From: Pandoraea sp. PE-S2T-3
GTDB taxonomy: Bacteria; Pseudomonadota; Gammaproteobacteria; Burkholderiales; Burkholderiaceae
Direction: 5' to 3'
DNA length: 64,000 bases
Assembly (NCBI RefSeq): GCF_002179965.1
Contig: NZ_NGUQ01000007.1
Location: 496,001-560,000 of the forward strand
Below are positions 30,814 to 39,386 of this stretch, piece by piece. The notes under the pieces were generated by a model. The model saw nothing but the letters and a program-made list of their open reading frames with translations, was not told where the DNA came from and ran no database searches. The position numbers and the translations under genes were made by a program. The first letter of the stretch is position 1. Every line of letters starts with the position of its first letter.

Positions 30814-31752
30814 TCACGGCATGACGATCGGCTCGCGCGCGTAAGCCTGCGTCAGCAGCGCCACGAAGCGCGAGTCGAGCGGTATCGACACGTCGTCGAT
30901 CCGATGCACCGCGACACCCGGCGTCCACGAGTTCATCACCACGGCACCGCGCATCGTCGGCAGATCGGCCATCGTGATCTCCTGCTCGCGCTGTGGCACG
31001 CCCAGCTCCGTTAGCTGCCTGCGCAAGATGCCCATGGTCGTGCCGCCCAACATCGCGGCCACCGGCCAGACCACCGATTCACCATCCCAGAACGCCAGAT
31101 TCCAGATCGAGGCCTCGCTCAACCGCCCCGCGCGGTCTTTGAACGCCGCATCGTCGAAACCACGCGCTGCCGCCTGTCGCAAGAACCACGTCTTGGCGAC
31201 TTCGCCGACGTGCTTCAACTCGGGTAGCACGCGTTCGTGCTCGAACGTCGCGAGACTGAGTGATCCGGCCGGCCCTGCTCGTCCATTACCCCCGGTCAGT
31301 CCAGTCCAAGCCGGCCCGGTGCGTACCAGCAGCCCCGGCACGGCCTCTGCGCCCGCGACAGTGAACTCGCCCTCAGGCGAATACACCGTCGCCACCAGCG
31401 ACATCTCCGCAGGCCCTGCACGTAGCGCCGCCCGCAACGCGTGCTTGATGTGGGCGTCCGGGAGCGCTTGTCCGAACATCTGCAACGACGCGTGCCGCAA
31501 ACGCGCCAAATGCAAATCCAGTCCGCGCACGCCGCCATCACGAAACTGCATGGCGGTGAAGTGCGCGTATCCGGCGAACGCCAGCGGCGTCAGATCGGCG
31601 GCCGTTGCAGGGTGCGCTTCGGGAATCGACCGCTCATCGGCATTCCCCCTCGATATCTGCGTGACGAATTTCCCGGACGTGTTCCCCGTCGCCGAGCGTG
31701 AACGCACTTCGCCCGTCGTGCGCTGCATCTCCTGCCTGCCTGTTGCTGCCAT
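30814..31752 (-). CDS. Aminotransferase class IV family protein
   Basis: 312 residues from an ATG with a GGGAGA ribosome site. The first 45 residues are a divergent leader; the conserved fold begins at FAGYAHFTAMQFRDGGVRGL. The likely PLP lysine is in LPELKHVGEVAK, followed by the class IV pattern SEASIWNLAFWDG and LGGTTMGILR, as in branched-chain aminotransferases and 4-amino-4-deoxychorismate lyases. Substrate cannot be assigned. It is divergent from a MerR regulator, and its own promoter has the long 19-base spacer and central dyad typical of MerR targets. Confidence 0.82.
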   Translation of the reverse strand: MAATGRQEMQRTTGEVRSRSATGNTSGKFVTQISRGNADERSIPEAHPATAADLTPLAFAGYAHFTAMQFRDGGVRGLDLHLARLRHASLQMFGQALPDAHIKHALRAALRAGPAEMSLVATVYSPEGEFTVAGAEAVPGLLVRTGPAWTGLTGGNGRAGPAGSLSLATFEHERVLPELKHVGEVAKTWFLRQAAARGFDDAAFKDRAGRLSEASIWNLAFWDGESVVWPVAAMLGGTTMGILRRQLTELGVPQREQEITMADLPTMRGAVVMNSWTPGVAVHRIDDVSIPLDSRFVALLTQAYAREPIVMP

Positions 31753-31811
31753 GTTGATCTCCCGATCTGGATGTCTTCATTCCCGCGTCCACACATCGAC
31801 GCCTGCCCAAA

Positions 31812-31842
31812 GGCTAAACTCTGACAGCGCTGTCAAGGTCAA
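31812..31842 (-). promoter_or_regulatory. MerR-type promoter/operator for the aminotransferase gene
   Basis: On the minus strand TTGACC (31842-31837) and TTAGCC (31817-31812) are separated by 19 bases, the overlong spacer that MerR-family activators compensate by twisting DNA. The spacer holds a dyad centred on GCGC whose core TGACAGCGCTGTCA is a perfect palindrome (31822-31835). The promoter points at the aminotransferase, with the MerR gene on the other side. Confidence 0.7.
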
Positions 31843-31892
31843 GCGTTGATGCAGACCCCGCACGCGTCACCTCATCAAGGAATCCCAGAGCC

Positions 31893-32258
31893 ATGCGAAT
31901 CGGAGAACTGGCACACCGCGCCGGTGTGAGCGAGCGGATGTTGCGCTACTACGAACAGGAGGGGTTGTTGCGCCCGGCACGCACGGGCGCGGGCTATCGC
32001 GACTACGACGAGGACGACGCGCAAGTCGCACAACGCATTCGTGTGCTCAGCGCCGCCGGTCTCAAGATCGACACCATTCGCGTGCTATTGCCCTGCATGC
32101 GCGGCGATCAACCGTTATTCGAGCGCTGCGACGACATCGTCGATGCCCTTTCGCAAGAGGTGGAAAAGCTTGATCGCAAGCTCGATGAACTCACCGAAAG
32201 CCGACGTCTCGTGGCCCGTTATCTGGCCGATCTCAAGGCAACCGTACCCCGTCGCTAG
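31893..32258 (+). CDS. MerR-family transcriptional regulator
   Basis: 121 residues. N-terminal winged-helix with the hallmark MRIGELAHRAGVSERMLRYYEQEGLL, then the dimerisation coiled coil (LSQEVEKLDRKLDELTESRRLV). The short effector region has only CMRGDQPLFERCDD, with two cysteines near 70 and 80, and lacks a long ligand-binding tail, so it is not a BmrR-type drug sensor. The Cys pair could be redox or metal responsive (inference). It probably controls the divergent aminotransferase gene through the operator between them. Confidence 0.88.
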   Translation: MRIGELAHRAGVSERMLRYYEQEGLLRPARTGAGYRDYDEDDAQVAQRIRVLSAAGLKIDTIRVLLPCMRGDQPLFERCDDIVDALSQEVEKLDRKLDELTESRRLVARYLADLKATVPRR

Positions 32259-32463
32259 ATCGTGTGTTCATGCGGATCTTCGTAAAAAACGTAATGCTTT
32301 GAAACACTTCTAACAGGCACCGTAATTGCTACGCCGAGGGGACGGGCCTAGACTCCGAAGCGTCAACTCCAGGGCGTTGTCTCGTCACATCCAAGCGAAG
32401 TGCGACGCGCGTACGCGAGGCGGAATCCACCGCGCCGGGAGTCAGTTCTTTGAGGTCTGTGCC

Positions 32464-32811
32464 GTGAAACGTCTACCTGTTGTCCTCGGTTTCGTCGCCG
32501 TGGCCGCCGCGCTCGCCAGCAGCAGCGCATTTGCCTGGCGCGGCGGTGTGCGCGTCTGGGTCGGCCCCGGCTACTATCCGTACGCCTACCCGTATCCGTA
32601 CTACTCAGCCCCGTACTACTCGCCGCCCGTCGTTGTCGTGCCGAGCCAGCCGCAGCAATATGTCGAACAACCGCAAGCTGCCGCACAACCCGGCCAACCC
32701 GGCGCGGGCAGCGACACCTGGTATTACTGCGACAAGGCCGGTGCCTACTACCCGTACGTAAAAACCTGTCCGGCAGGCTGGCGCGAAGTGCCGGCACAGC
32801 CGGCTAACTGA
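32464..32811 (+). CDS. Small secreted Tyr/Pro-rich protein
   Basis: 115 residues from a GTG start with GAGG upstream; longer in-frame starts lack a signal sequence. A clear signal peptide (MKRLPVVLGFVAVAAALASS, cleaved near AFA-W) precedes a segment rich in Tyr and Pro, a Gln/Pro linker and a C-terminal WYYCDKAGAYYPYVKTCPAGW block with two cysteines. That ending is common in small exported proteins of Burkholderiales that I know only as hypothetical. It precedes a glycine-zipper lipoprotein by 14 bases, so the two are probably co-transcribed cell-envelope components. Confidence 0.75.
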   Translation: MKRLPVVLGFVAVAAALASSSAFAWRGGVRVWVGPGYYPYAYPYPYYSAPYYSPPVVVVPSQPQQYVEQPQAAAQPGQPGAGSDTWYYCDKAGAYYPYVKTCPAGWREVPAQPAN

Positions 32812-32825
32812 TCGGGAGGCACCGC

Positions 32826-33407
32826 ATGCCGTTCGAATCGCTTTTTTCCAGCCAATCCCGCGCCAGCCAGTCCCGCAGCAACGTTCGCCGTCTGGCCGCG
32901 CCACTGGCCATCGTCGTCGCTGCGGCAACGCTTGCGGGCTGCGCGGTCGTCCCGTCCGGCCCGAGCATCATGGCCCTGCCGGGCACCAACAAATCGTTCG
33001 ACCAGTTCCGGCAGGACGACTTCAACTGCCGTCAGTTCGCTAACGGTCAGAACGGCGGCATGGATACCGCCACCGCCGCCAACACCAGCGCCATCGGCAG
33101 TGCCGTGATCGGTACCGCTATCGGTGCGGCAGCGGGTGCCGCCTTCGGTGGCGGCTCGGGTGCGGCCATCGGCGCCGGTGCCGGTCTGCTCGCGGGCAGC
33201 GCCGTCGGCGTAGGTAACGCGCAGTCGTCTGTGTACATGACGCAAAGCCGCTATGATCAGGCCTACATTCAGTGCATGTATGCCTATGGCAACCGCGTGC
33301 CTGTGCGGGGCGACATGGTATCTTCGCAGCAGATGCAACCTGCGCAGCGCTATGCGCCGCCGCCTCCGCCGCCCCCGGGCTGGAAACCGCCCCCCGGCGC
33401 TTACTGA
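32826..33407 (+). CDS. Glycine-zipper lipoprotein
   Basis: 193 residues with GGGAGGC before the ATG. The N-terminus is a lipoprotein signal with lipobox LAGC near residue 39. After a conserved acidic region (FRQDDFNCRQFANGQ) comes a glycine zipper at about 93-135 made of GxxxG steps such as IGTAIGAAAGAAFGGGSG, which packs as a membrane-associated helical hairpin. The tail ends in a poly-proline run. Such proteins associate with the outer membrane; no specific function is known. Confidence 0.82.
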   Translation: MPFESLFSSQSRASQSRSNVRRLAAPLAIVVAAATLAGCAVVPSGPSIMALPGTNKSFDQFRQDDFNCRQFANGQNGGMDTATAANTSAIGSAVIGTAIGAAAGAAFGGGSGAAIGAGAGLLAGSAVGVGNAQSSVYMTQSRYDQAYIQCMYAYGNRVPVRGDMVSSQQMQPAQRYAPPPPPPPGWKPPPGAY

Positions 33408-33493
33408 AACGACTGAACCCCATGACACCGACATGGCGCGCGCCTGCTGATCAGCGTGCCGCGCCAGCGTCGTTGTCTTCCCGAGAGAATTTC

Positions 33494-33856
33494 ATGGCCC
33501 ACCCCACGTTTGCCCGCTTCCCGTTCGCCGGGTACTTCTCCGTGCGTACGGCGCTTTGGCTGACGCTGCCCGCCGCCATTGCCGCCGTGCTGGTGCTTAC
33601 GCCATCGGCCCACGCCCAGAACACGCCGGCGCCTGCCGGTGCAGTGAATCCGGCCAACGCCGCCAACGCCCCCGCATTCAATCCGAGCGCCGACATTTCG
33701 CGCGCCGTCTCGCGCGACACCACCGATGCCGCCATCCAGAGCAACTGGAACAGCATCATGCACCCGCCGGTACAAGCCAAAACGGACGAAAAGCCCGCCG
33801 ATACGCCGCGCCGCGGCCGTCGCAACGGCATCAACACCGGGGTGTCGACCAACTGA
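33494..33856 (+). CDS. Exported protein of unknown function
   Basis: 120 residues from the ATG at 33494, with GAGAG upstream. There is a signal peptide (hydrophobic ALWLTLPAAIAAVLVL, cleavage near AHAQ) and then a short mature part rich in Ala, Asn and Pro, with AIQSNWNSIMHPP as the only ordered-looking stretch and a basic tail. It is the third small exported gene in a row. I do not recognise a family. Confidence 0.6.
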   Translation: MAHPTFARFPFAGYFSVRTALWLTLPAAIAAVLVLTPSAHAQNTPAPAGAVNPANAANAPAFNPSADISRAVSRDTTDAAIQSNWNSIMHPPVQAKTDEKPADTPRRGRRNGINTGVSTN

Positions 33857-33944
33857 GGGGTAACGATGACGGCGCTGGCTGGAATTCGCGCCACCGCCCG
33901 TCTACTATGAGAATCATCAGAAGGACACAACGACTGGTGTTCTC

Positions 33945-34529
33945 ATGCGACTTTTCCTTGCCCTATGGCCTGGGCCGGGCGTGCGGGCGCAGCTTCACGA
34001 ATGGGCGTCCGCCGCCCATGCGGAGTGCGGCGGACGCGTGCTCCGTGCACAGACCCTCCACCTGACACTCGCCTTTCTCGACGAGGTCGATCCCGCCCGG
34101 CTGCCGGTGCTCCTTGCACTGATGCAGCGCGCACCGCTCGCGCCGTTCTCGCTCACCTTCGATCATCTGGGCTATTGGTCCGATCGCAAGATCGTCTGGG
34201 CCGGTTCGCCCGCAGCGCCCGAGAGTCTGATCGCCACCCGCGACATGTTGCTCTCGCAATGGCGCGCCACCGGCGCGCGTGTGATCACGCAGTCTTTCCG
34301 GCCCCACGTGACGCTGCTGCGGCACGCACGACGTGCGCCGTCAGATCCGTATCCGCGCCCGCTCATCTGGCATTGCGACGGCTATGTGCTGGTGCATTCC
34401 GTGCGCACGCCACGCGGCCCGCATTACCGCGTGCTGGCCGAACATCATGGCGGACAGGCGGACGGTTTTTTCACCACGGCGCCGGAGAAATCGGGGATGT
34501 CGTCTGCGCAATACGGTATAGTCGGATGA
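33945..34529 (+). CDS. thpR: RNA 2',3'-cyclic phosphodiesterase (2H family)
   Basis: 194 residues. The two catalytic HxTx motifs of the 2H phosphoesterases are both visible: LHLTLAF near residue 38 and RPHVTLL near 122, with the spacing normal for ThpR/LigT. These enzymes open 2',3'-cyclic phosphates on RNA (and can join 2'-5' links in vitro). Cytoplasmic, no odd features. It is followed closely by a small KOW-like gene. Confidence 0.92.
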   Translation: MRLFLALWPGPGVRAQLHEWASAAHAECGGRVLRAQTLHLTLAFLDEVDPARLPVLLALMQRAPLAPFSLTFDHLGYWSDRKIVWAGSPAAPESLIATRDMLLSQWRATGARVITQSFRPHVTLLRHARRAPSDPYPRPLIWHCDGYVLVHSVRTPRGPHYRVLAEHHGGQADGFFTTAPEKSGMSSAQYGIVG

Positions 34530-34591
34530 CGATTCGCCCGCATGAAAACACCCGCTGGCGCGTCGTTTTTCGTTATTCGCAGGAGACTCAA

Positions 34592-34810
34592 GTGAAAGTG
34601 GGAACGATCGTCACATCCAATCACATCGCAGTGCCGCAGGGCGCCAAAGGCATCGTGACCCGTGTGCTGGGCGACATGGCGATGGTGCGCTGGTACGCCG
34701 GCCAACCCGGGGCATCACGTGAACTCAACACCGAACCTTTCTTCATTGCCGATCTGATCCCGACGGGTGACGTCATGCCCGTGGGTGCCAGTAGTCCCAT
34801 CCTGCATTGA
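34592..34810 (+). CDS. Small basic beta-barrel-like protein
   Basis: 72 residues from a GTG with AGGAG eight bases upstream. The sequence MKVGTIVTSNHIAVPQGAKG followed by IVTRVLGDMAMVRWY has the look of a small SH3/KOW-like beta barrel, as found in ribosome-associated or regulatory small proteins. A longer frame from 34526 lacks a ribosome site. It ends at a strong bidirectional terminator. Function unknown. Confidence 0.65.
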   Translation: MKVGTIVTSNHIAVPQGAKGIVTRVLGDMAMVRWYAGQPGASRELNTEPFFIADLIPTGDVMPVGASSPILH

Positions 34811-34853
34811 CCCGCCGCGTGCGAGCGCGCAATCACTCGCAAGCACGCGCAAA

Positions 34854-34893
34854 AAAACGCCGGCCCATCGAAAGACGGGCCGGCGTTTTGCTT
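34854..34893. terminator. Bidirectional terminator
   Basis: Perfect 13-bp stem AAAACGCCGGCCC / GGGCCGGCGTTTT with a 10-base loop between convergent genes. Confidence 0.9.
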
Positions 34894-34905
34894 TGTATGG
34901 TGCGC

Positions 34906-35700
34906 TCAGACGTGTCCGGTGCGCTGTTGCATCACGGCGTCCAGCCGTGCGGCGATACGCTCACGACGGCGGCGCCCGGTGCGATAGAGCAACACGCCCA
35001 TGCCTAACAGCACCACGCACGCAATCGCGAAAACACCATACGGCAGCAGGTCGCCCTGCAAGCGCGGGCTGATCTGTGCGCGCGTTTCCGACGTGCAAAT
35101 CATCGTGCCGGCGAGCATGCCCGTGTAGTGCATGCCGCACACCGCAATCGCCATGACAATGGCCGCGAGCGCGCGTTGCAAGCTCGTTTGCAGATGGAAG
35201 GCCAGCCACAGCGCCACGCTTGCCGCCACCATCGCGATGAGTACCGACAGCGCAATGATCGTCGTGTCCCACTGGAAGACGGCTTGCGTGCGCACCGCAT
35301 TCATCCCGAGATAGTGCATGCCTGCAATGCCGAGCCCGCCCGCCACACCGGCGATTACGCAGTGCATGGCATTGCGGTAGGGCGCTTGAGCGACATACCA
35401 AAGCGCCGCTCCCGACACCACCACGGCGAGCACCAGACTGCCGACGGTCGGCCACAAGGCAAACGACACCGGGAACGGCATGCGCTGCGCCGCCATGCCG
35501 ATGAAGTGCATGCCCCAGATGCCGACGCCGCCCAACGCAAGCGCCGCGACGGCGAGATAACCGACGCTGATGCCACCATCTTCATTGCGGATACGCGACG
35601 CGGCGACGAGTGCCACATAGGCACCGAGCGCGGAAATCAGAAACGAAAGCAGGACGAGAAACTCGCCGTACTGAAGGGGAATGACGCTGCCTGGTTGCAT
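34906..35700 (-). CDS. MHYT-domain integral membrane sensor
   Basis: 264 residues with seven membrane helices. The triplicated MHYT motif is visible as MHFIGMAAQRM, MHYLGMNAVR and MHYTGMLAG at roughly even spacing; these His/Met residues are thought to bind copper or sense diatomic gases. There is no GGDEF, EAL or kinase domain attached, only a short basic cytoplasmic tail. Stand-alone MHYT proteins of this length are found in Burkholderiales. Role in signalling is inferred. Confidence 0.88.
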   Translation of the reverse strand: MQPGSVIPLQYGEFLVLLSFLISALGAYVALVAASRIRNEDGGISVGYLAVAALALGGVGIWGMHFIGMAAQRMPFPVSFALWPTVGSLVLAVVVSGAALWYVAQAPYRNAMHCVIAGVAGGLGIAGMHYLGMNAVRTQAVFQWDTTIIALSVLIAMVAASVALWLAFHLQTSLQRALAAIVMAIAVCGMHYTGMLAGTMICTSETRAQISPRLQGDLLPYGVFAIACVVLLGMGVLLYRTGRRRRERIAARLDAVMQQRTGHV

Positions 35701-36137
35701 GGGGCTTTTCCTGTGGTTTTACCGTTGCCCGGCATCGTTCGCAGAGAGCGCACGGAGCGGGTCATTTGGTTTTCTGAGCCGGCCGACAACGCCCAGGGGC
35801 AGCGACGCGAAAACTTCCGCATCGGGCGTCAACGCCGATTCAAGCCTGTGCAATGTCTGGCGTCAAGTGGCAAAAACGTCTCGTGATCGCCAACTGACGG
35901 CGTTTTACCGCATGGCCGCAACGCAGCATGCCCGCGTTCACGGGCAAACCCTTGCCGGACGCGTGTTCCACGCAGATCGCAAGGGTCCGAGGGGCATAAA
36001 GAAGCGTAAGGGGCGGGATTAGAGCATCGTTTCCAAACTTGCGTCGCACATCCCCCGGCAATCTGCGGCACCATCCAATATTCGGAATGGTCAGGCGACT
36101 TGAGATCGCCGGCCGCCAAATCAGGGAGAGGATTTGC
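35701..36137. other. Intergenic region between divergent MHYT and DHA2 genes
   Basis: About 437 bases, presumably holding both divergent promoters. I found no convincing gene, repeat or RNA structure in it. Confidence 0.4.
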
Positions 36138-37703
36138 ATGTCTGACGCCGCCACCGCCAGCCCAGCCGCCGCACCACAAGGGGCGCCCCTCACAGGCGGC
36201 CGGCTGGCCATTCTCACGGTCGGGCTCGCCCTCGGCACGTTCATGGAAGTGCTCGACACATCGATTGCGAACGTGGCCGTGCCGACCATCGCGGGCAGCG
36301 TGGGCGTTTCGAACAGTCAGGGCACGTGGGTCATCAGCTCGTACGCGGTGGCCGCCGCCATTGCCGTGCCGCTGACCGGATGGCTGGCCCGGCGCGTTGG
36401 CGAAGTCCGCTTGTTCGTGACCTCGGTCACGCTGTTCACGATTGCCTCGATGCTGTGCGGCCTCGCGCCGAATATGGAATCGCTGGTGTTCTTCCGGCTG
36501 CTGCAAGGGCTGGTCTCGGGGCCGATGGTGCCGCTCTCGCAAACCATCCTGCTGCGCAGTTTTCCCGAGAAGAAACGCGGTCTCGCGCTCGGCCTATGGG
36601 CCATGACAGTGATCGTCGCGCCAATCTTCGGCCCCGTGGTCGGCGGGTGGATCACCGACAACTACACCTGGCCGTGGATCTTCTATATCAACGTGCCGGT
36701 CGGCATTTTCTCAGCGGTTGCGTGCTATCTGCTGCTGCGTGGACACGAAACCAAAACGCAAACCATCCCCATCGATCTGGTCGGTCTGGCGCTGCTCGCC
36801 ATCGGCGTGGGGTCGCTGCAAATGATGCTCGACCTGGGCAAGGATCGCGACTGGTTCAACAACGGCATGATCGTCACGCTCGCGATCACTGCGGCGGTTT
36901 GCCTTTCGGCGCTGATTCTCTGGGAGCTGACGTCCGACAAACCCATCGTCGATCTCACGCTGTTCAAAGACCGCAATTTCGCGCTCGGCGTGGTGGTGAT
37001 TTCGTTCGGCTTCATGACGTTCTTCGCCTCTGTCGTAATCTTCCCGCTATGGCTGCAAACGGTGATGGATTACACGGCGGGCAAGGCCGGGCTGGCGACC
37101 GCGCCAGTGGGCTTATTGGCGCTGATTCTGTCGCCGATCATCGGGCAGAACATGGACAAGCTGAACTTGCGTGCCGTCGCGTCGTTCGCCTTCTTCGTGT
37201 TCGCGGGGGTGTCGTTCTGGAACTCGCACTTCGCGCTCAATCTGTCGTTCGCGAAAGTCATCGAACCGCGGCTGGTGCAGGGCATCGGCATCGCATGCTT
37301 CTTCGTGCCGGTGACGACGATCACACTCTCGAGCATCACCGACGACCGGCTGGCAGCAGCATCGGGTTTGTCGAATTTCTTCCGCACGCTCTCGGGCGCC
37401 ATCGGCACCGCCGTGAGCACGACGATGTGGGAGGACAGGGCGATCTACCACCACGCACGGCTGGCCGAGAGCGTGACGCCATATTCCGACGCCACCACGA
37501 GTTATCTCGACCAGTTGCGGCAGGGGCTGGGCCTCACCAATGGGGCGGAGATCGGCGTGCTCAACGATCTGGTCACCCGGCAGTCGTTCATGCTGGCGAC
37601 GAACGACATCTTTCACCTGTCCGGCTACGTGTTCCTCGCCATGGCGGCGCTGGTGTGGATGACCAAGCCCAAGCGGGGCGCGAAGGCGTCGATGGGGCAC
37701 TGA
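36138..37703 (+). CDS. DHA2-family (EmrB/QacA) multidrug exporter
   Basis: 521 residues from the ATG at 36138, with AGGGAGAGG upstream. Fourteen predicted helices. The DHA2 motifs are present: LDTSIANVAVPTIAG (motif D1) in helix 1, LARRVGEVRLF (motif A) and GPVVGGWITDNYTWPWIFYINVPVG (motif C region) in helix 5. That matches EmrB, which exports lipophilic compounds with EmrA and an outer-membrane channel; no emrA or tolC-like gene is adjacent here, so it may act alone or with partners elsewhere. Confidence 0.9.
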   Translation: MSDAATASPAAAPQGAPLTGGRLAILTVGLALGTFMEVLDTSIANVAVPTIAGSVGVSNSQGTWVISSYAVAAAIAVPLTGWLARRVGEVRLFVTSVTLFTIASMLCGLAPNMESLVFFRLLQGLVSGPMVPLSQTILLRSFPEKKRGLALGLWAMTVIVAPIFGPVVGGWITDNYTWPWIFYINVPVGIFSAVACYLLLRGHETKTQTIPIDLVGLALLAIGVGSLQMMLDLGKDRDWFNNGMIVTLAITAAVCLSALILWELTSDKPIVDLTLFKDRNFALGVVVISFGFMTFFASVVIFPLWLQTVMDYTAGKAGLATAPVGLLALILSPIIGQNMDKLNLRAVASFAFFVFAGVSFWNSHFALNLSFAKVIEPRLVQGIGIACFFVPVTTITLSSITDDRLAAASGLSNFFRTLSGAIGTAVSTTMWEDRAIYHHARLAESVTPYSDATTSYLDQLRQGLGLTNGAEIGVLNDLVTRQSFMLATNDIFHLSGYVFLAMAALVWMTKPKRGAKASMGH

Positions 37704-37845
37704 GGGCGGTACGGAAGGCGGCATTCTGGGCGACTTTGCCCGCGATCGTTCCAAAAGAGCAACAATACTTTTCGAGATACGGGCTTCTGGCCGTCATGGC
37801 AGGGGACTACCATGCGTTATTGCGCAAATTCGCTCAGGTACCGGC

Positions 37846-38793
37846 ATGCTGTTCGATCTGATTGCCCGCTATGGCCTCTGGCTCGTCTTTCTGAATATCT
37901 TCGGACAGGCGCTGGGCCTGCCGTTGCCGGCGTATCCCACGCTCATCGTCACCGCGTCGACGGCGCTGTTCCCGCCCCTCGGCATCATCGCGCTGGCCGC
38001 TGCCGCCGCGCTGCTCGGTGATGTCATCTGGTTTTTGGCCGGGCGCCGCTACGGGCATCACATTCTGCGGCTGATGTGCCGTCTGTCGATCTCGCCCGAC
38101 ACGTGCGTGAGCCGCACCGAGGGCTCGATGGGCCGCTACGGCGTGCGCGTGCTGCTGTTCGCGCGGTTCGTGCCGGGCCTCTCGGCCTTGTCGGTGCCGA
38201 TGGCCGGGGCGCTGGGCGTGTCGTGGCGCAAGTTCCTGCTCTACGACGCGCTGGGCGCGATGCTCTGGTCGGGCGTGGCCGTGGCACTCGGTGTGGGTTT
38301 CTCGTCGCACATCGTGTCGGTGCTCGACGCCTTCGACACCCTCGGCCGGGGCGTGCTCTGGCTCGTTGTGATCGTCTTCGCGCTCTACCTGCTCAACCGC
38401 TGGCTCAATCGTTACCGCCTGCTGCGCTCGCTGCGCATGGCACGTATCGGCGTGCAAACGCTGGAAACATGGATGAAGGACGAGATCACGCCGGTCGTGA
38501 TCGATGTGCGCTCAGCGGCACGCCGCGCCATTGACCCGTTCACGATTCCGGGTGCGATCGCCATCGAGCCGGACGACATCGCCAGCAAACTCAGGGATAT
38601 TCCGCGCGACCGGCGGATTGTGGTGTTTTGCGCCTGTCCGAACGAAGTCACGGCGGCACGGCTCGCACAGCAATTGCGGCAACAGGGCTTTGCGGAAGTG
38701 CGTCCGCTGCTCGGCGGACTGGATGCCTGGCGTGACGCCGGCTACAACGTAGAGAAGATTGCAGGCTTCGAGATGCTGATGCCGGCGCACTGA
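37846..38793 (+). CDS. DedA-family membrane protein fused to a rhodanese domain
   Basis: 315 residues. The first 205 are a DedA/SNARE-associated membrane domain with the re-entrant-loop arginine motif RFVPGLSALSVPMAGALG near 107. From about 215 comes a rhodanese domain (ITPVVIDVRSAARRAI) with the active-site loop FCACPNEVTAARLA, so the persulfide cysteine is present, and LLGGLDAWRDAGY at the end. DedA proteins act in undecaprenyl phosphate/phospholipid flipping and proton-motive-force upkeep. The fusion suggests a sulfur or redox link, but this is inference. Confidence 0.88.
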   Translation: MLFDLIARYGLWLVFLNIFGQALGLPLPAYPTLIVTASTALFPPLGIIALAAAAALLGDVIWFLAGRRYGHHILRLMCRLSISPDTCVSRTEGSMGRYGVRVLLFARFVPGLSALSVPMAGALGVSWRKFLLYDALGAMLWSGVAVALGVGFSSHIVSVLDAFDTLGRGVLWLVVIVFALYLLNRWLNRYRLLRSLRMARIGVQTLETWMKDEITPVVIDVRSAARRAIDPFTIPGAIAIEPDDIASKLRDIPRDRRIVVFCACPNEVTAARLAQQLRQQGFAEVRPLLGGLDAWRDAGYNVEKIAGFEMLMPAH

Positions 38794-38834
38794 TCTTTTC
38801 ACCGATTGTCGATTAGATTGCGTACAACTCAATG

Positions 38835-38875
38835 ACGCGTGCCTTTCCAAAGAAAGGCACGCGTTTTGTTTTTTC
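38835..38875. terminator. Bidirectional terminator
   Basis: Perfect 13-bp stem ACGCGTGCCTTTC / GAAAGGCACGCGT with a 4-base loop and T-rich run, between the DedA fusion and the convergent MarR gene. Confidence 0.88.
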
Positions 38876-39353
38876 ACGCCTCGCCGAGGGCGTCGCGCAG
38901 TTGCAGCAGCAGATTGCGCAAGGTCTTTTGCGCCGTGTCGGATTGACCGGTGGCGGCTTGAATTTGCGCCGGCACCTGACGCGCTTCACGCCGCAGATTC
39001 ACGCCACGCGGCGTCAGGTCGATAAACACCTGACGTTCGTCGATATGACCGCGTCGACGCGTCAAAAGCCCCATGGATTCCAGTCTTTTCAGCAACGGCG
39101 TGAGTGTTCCGGAATCGAGCCCGAGACGTGCACCGAGTTGATTGACGGCGATATCGTCCTGTTCCCAGAGCACGACCATCGCGAGATATTGCGAGTACGT
39201 AAGCCCGAGTCGATCGAGCATCGGCTTGTGCGCTTTGGTCATGGCAAGCGATGCCGAGTACAACGCGAAACCCAACTGCTCTTCGAGACACACGGGTGAT
39301 TTTTGTGTGCCCTTTTTGCTGACTGCCATTCGGGTGGTGCTTTTCAGTTCCAT
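38874..39353 (-). CDS. MarR/OhrR-like regulator lacking the canonical cysteine
   Basis: 159 residues. The sequence from ALYSASLAMTKAHKPMLDRL through LGLDSGTLTPLLKRLESMGLL is the OhrR organic-peroxide sensor fold. In OhrR the reactive cysteine sits in QLCFALY; here the same place reads QLGFALY, and the only cysteine is six residues earlier in SPVCLEEQ. It therefore either senses by a shifted cysteine or has lost peroxide sensing. No ohr peroxidase gene is next to it in this window. Its likely operator is the inverted repeat just upstream. Confidence 0.85.
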   Translation of the reverse strand: MELKSTTRMAVSKKGTQKSPVCLEEQLGFALYSASLAMTKAHKPMLDRLGLTYSQYLAMVVLWEQDDIAVNQLGARLGLDSGTLTPLLKRLESMGLLTRRRGHIDERQVFIDLTPRGVNLRREARQVPAQIQAATGQSDTAQKTLRNLLLQLRDALGEA

Positions 39354-39365
39354 TTCAATTGCGTG

Positions 39366-39386
39366 CCATTCTATTTCACTGAATGG
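39366..39386. promoter_or_regulatory. Inverted-repeat operator upstream of the OhrR-like gene
   Basis: CCATTC and GAATGG separated by nine bases, just before the regulator's ATG. The position and size suit autoregulation by a MarR-family dimer. The sequence differs from the known TACAATT-type OhrR boxes. Confidence 0.55.
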
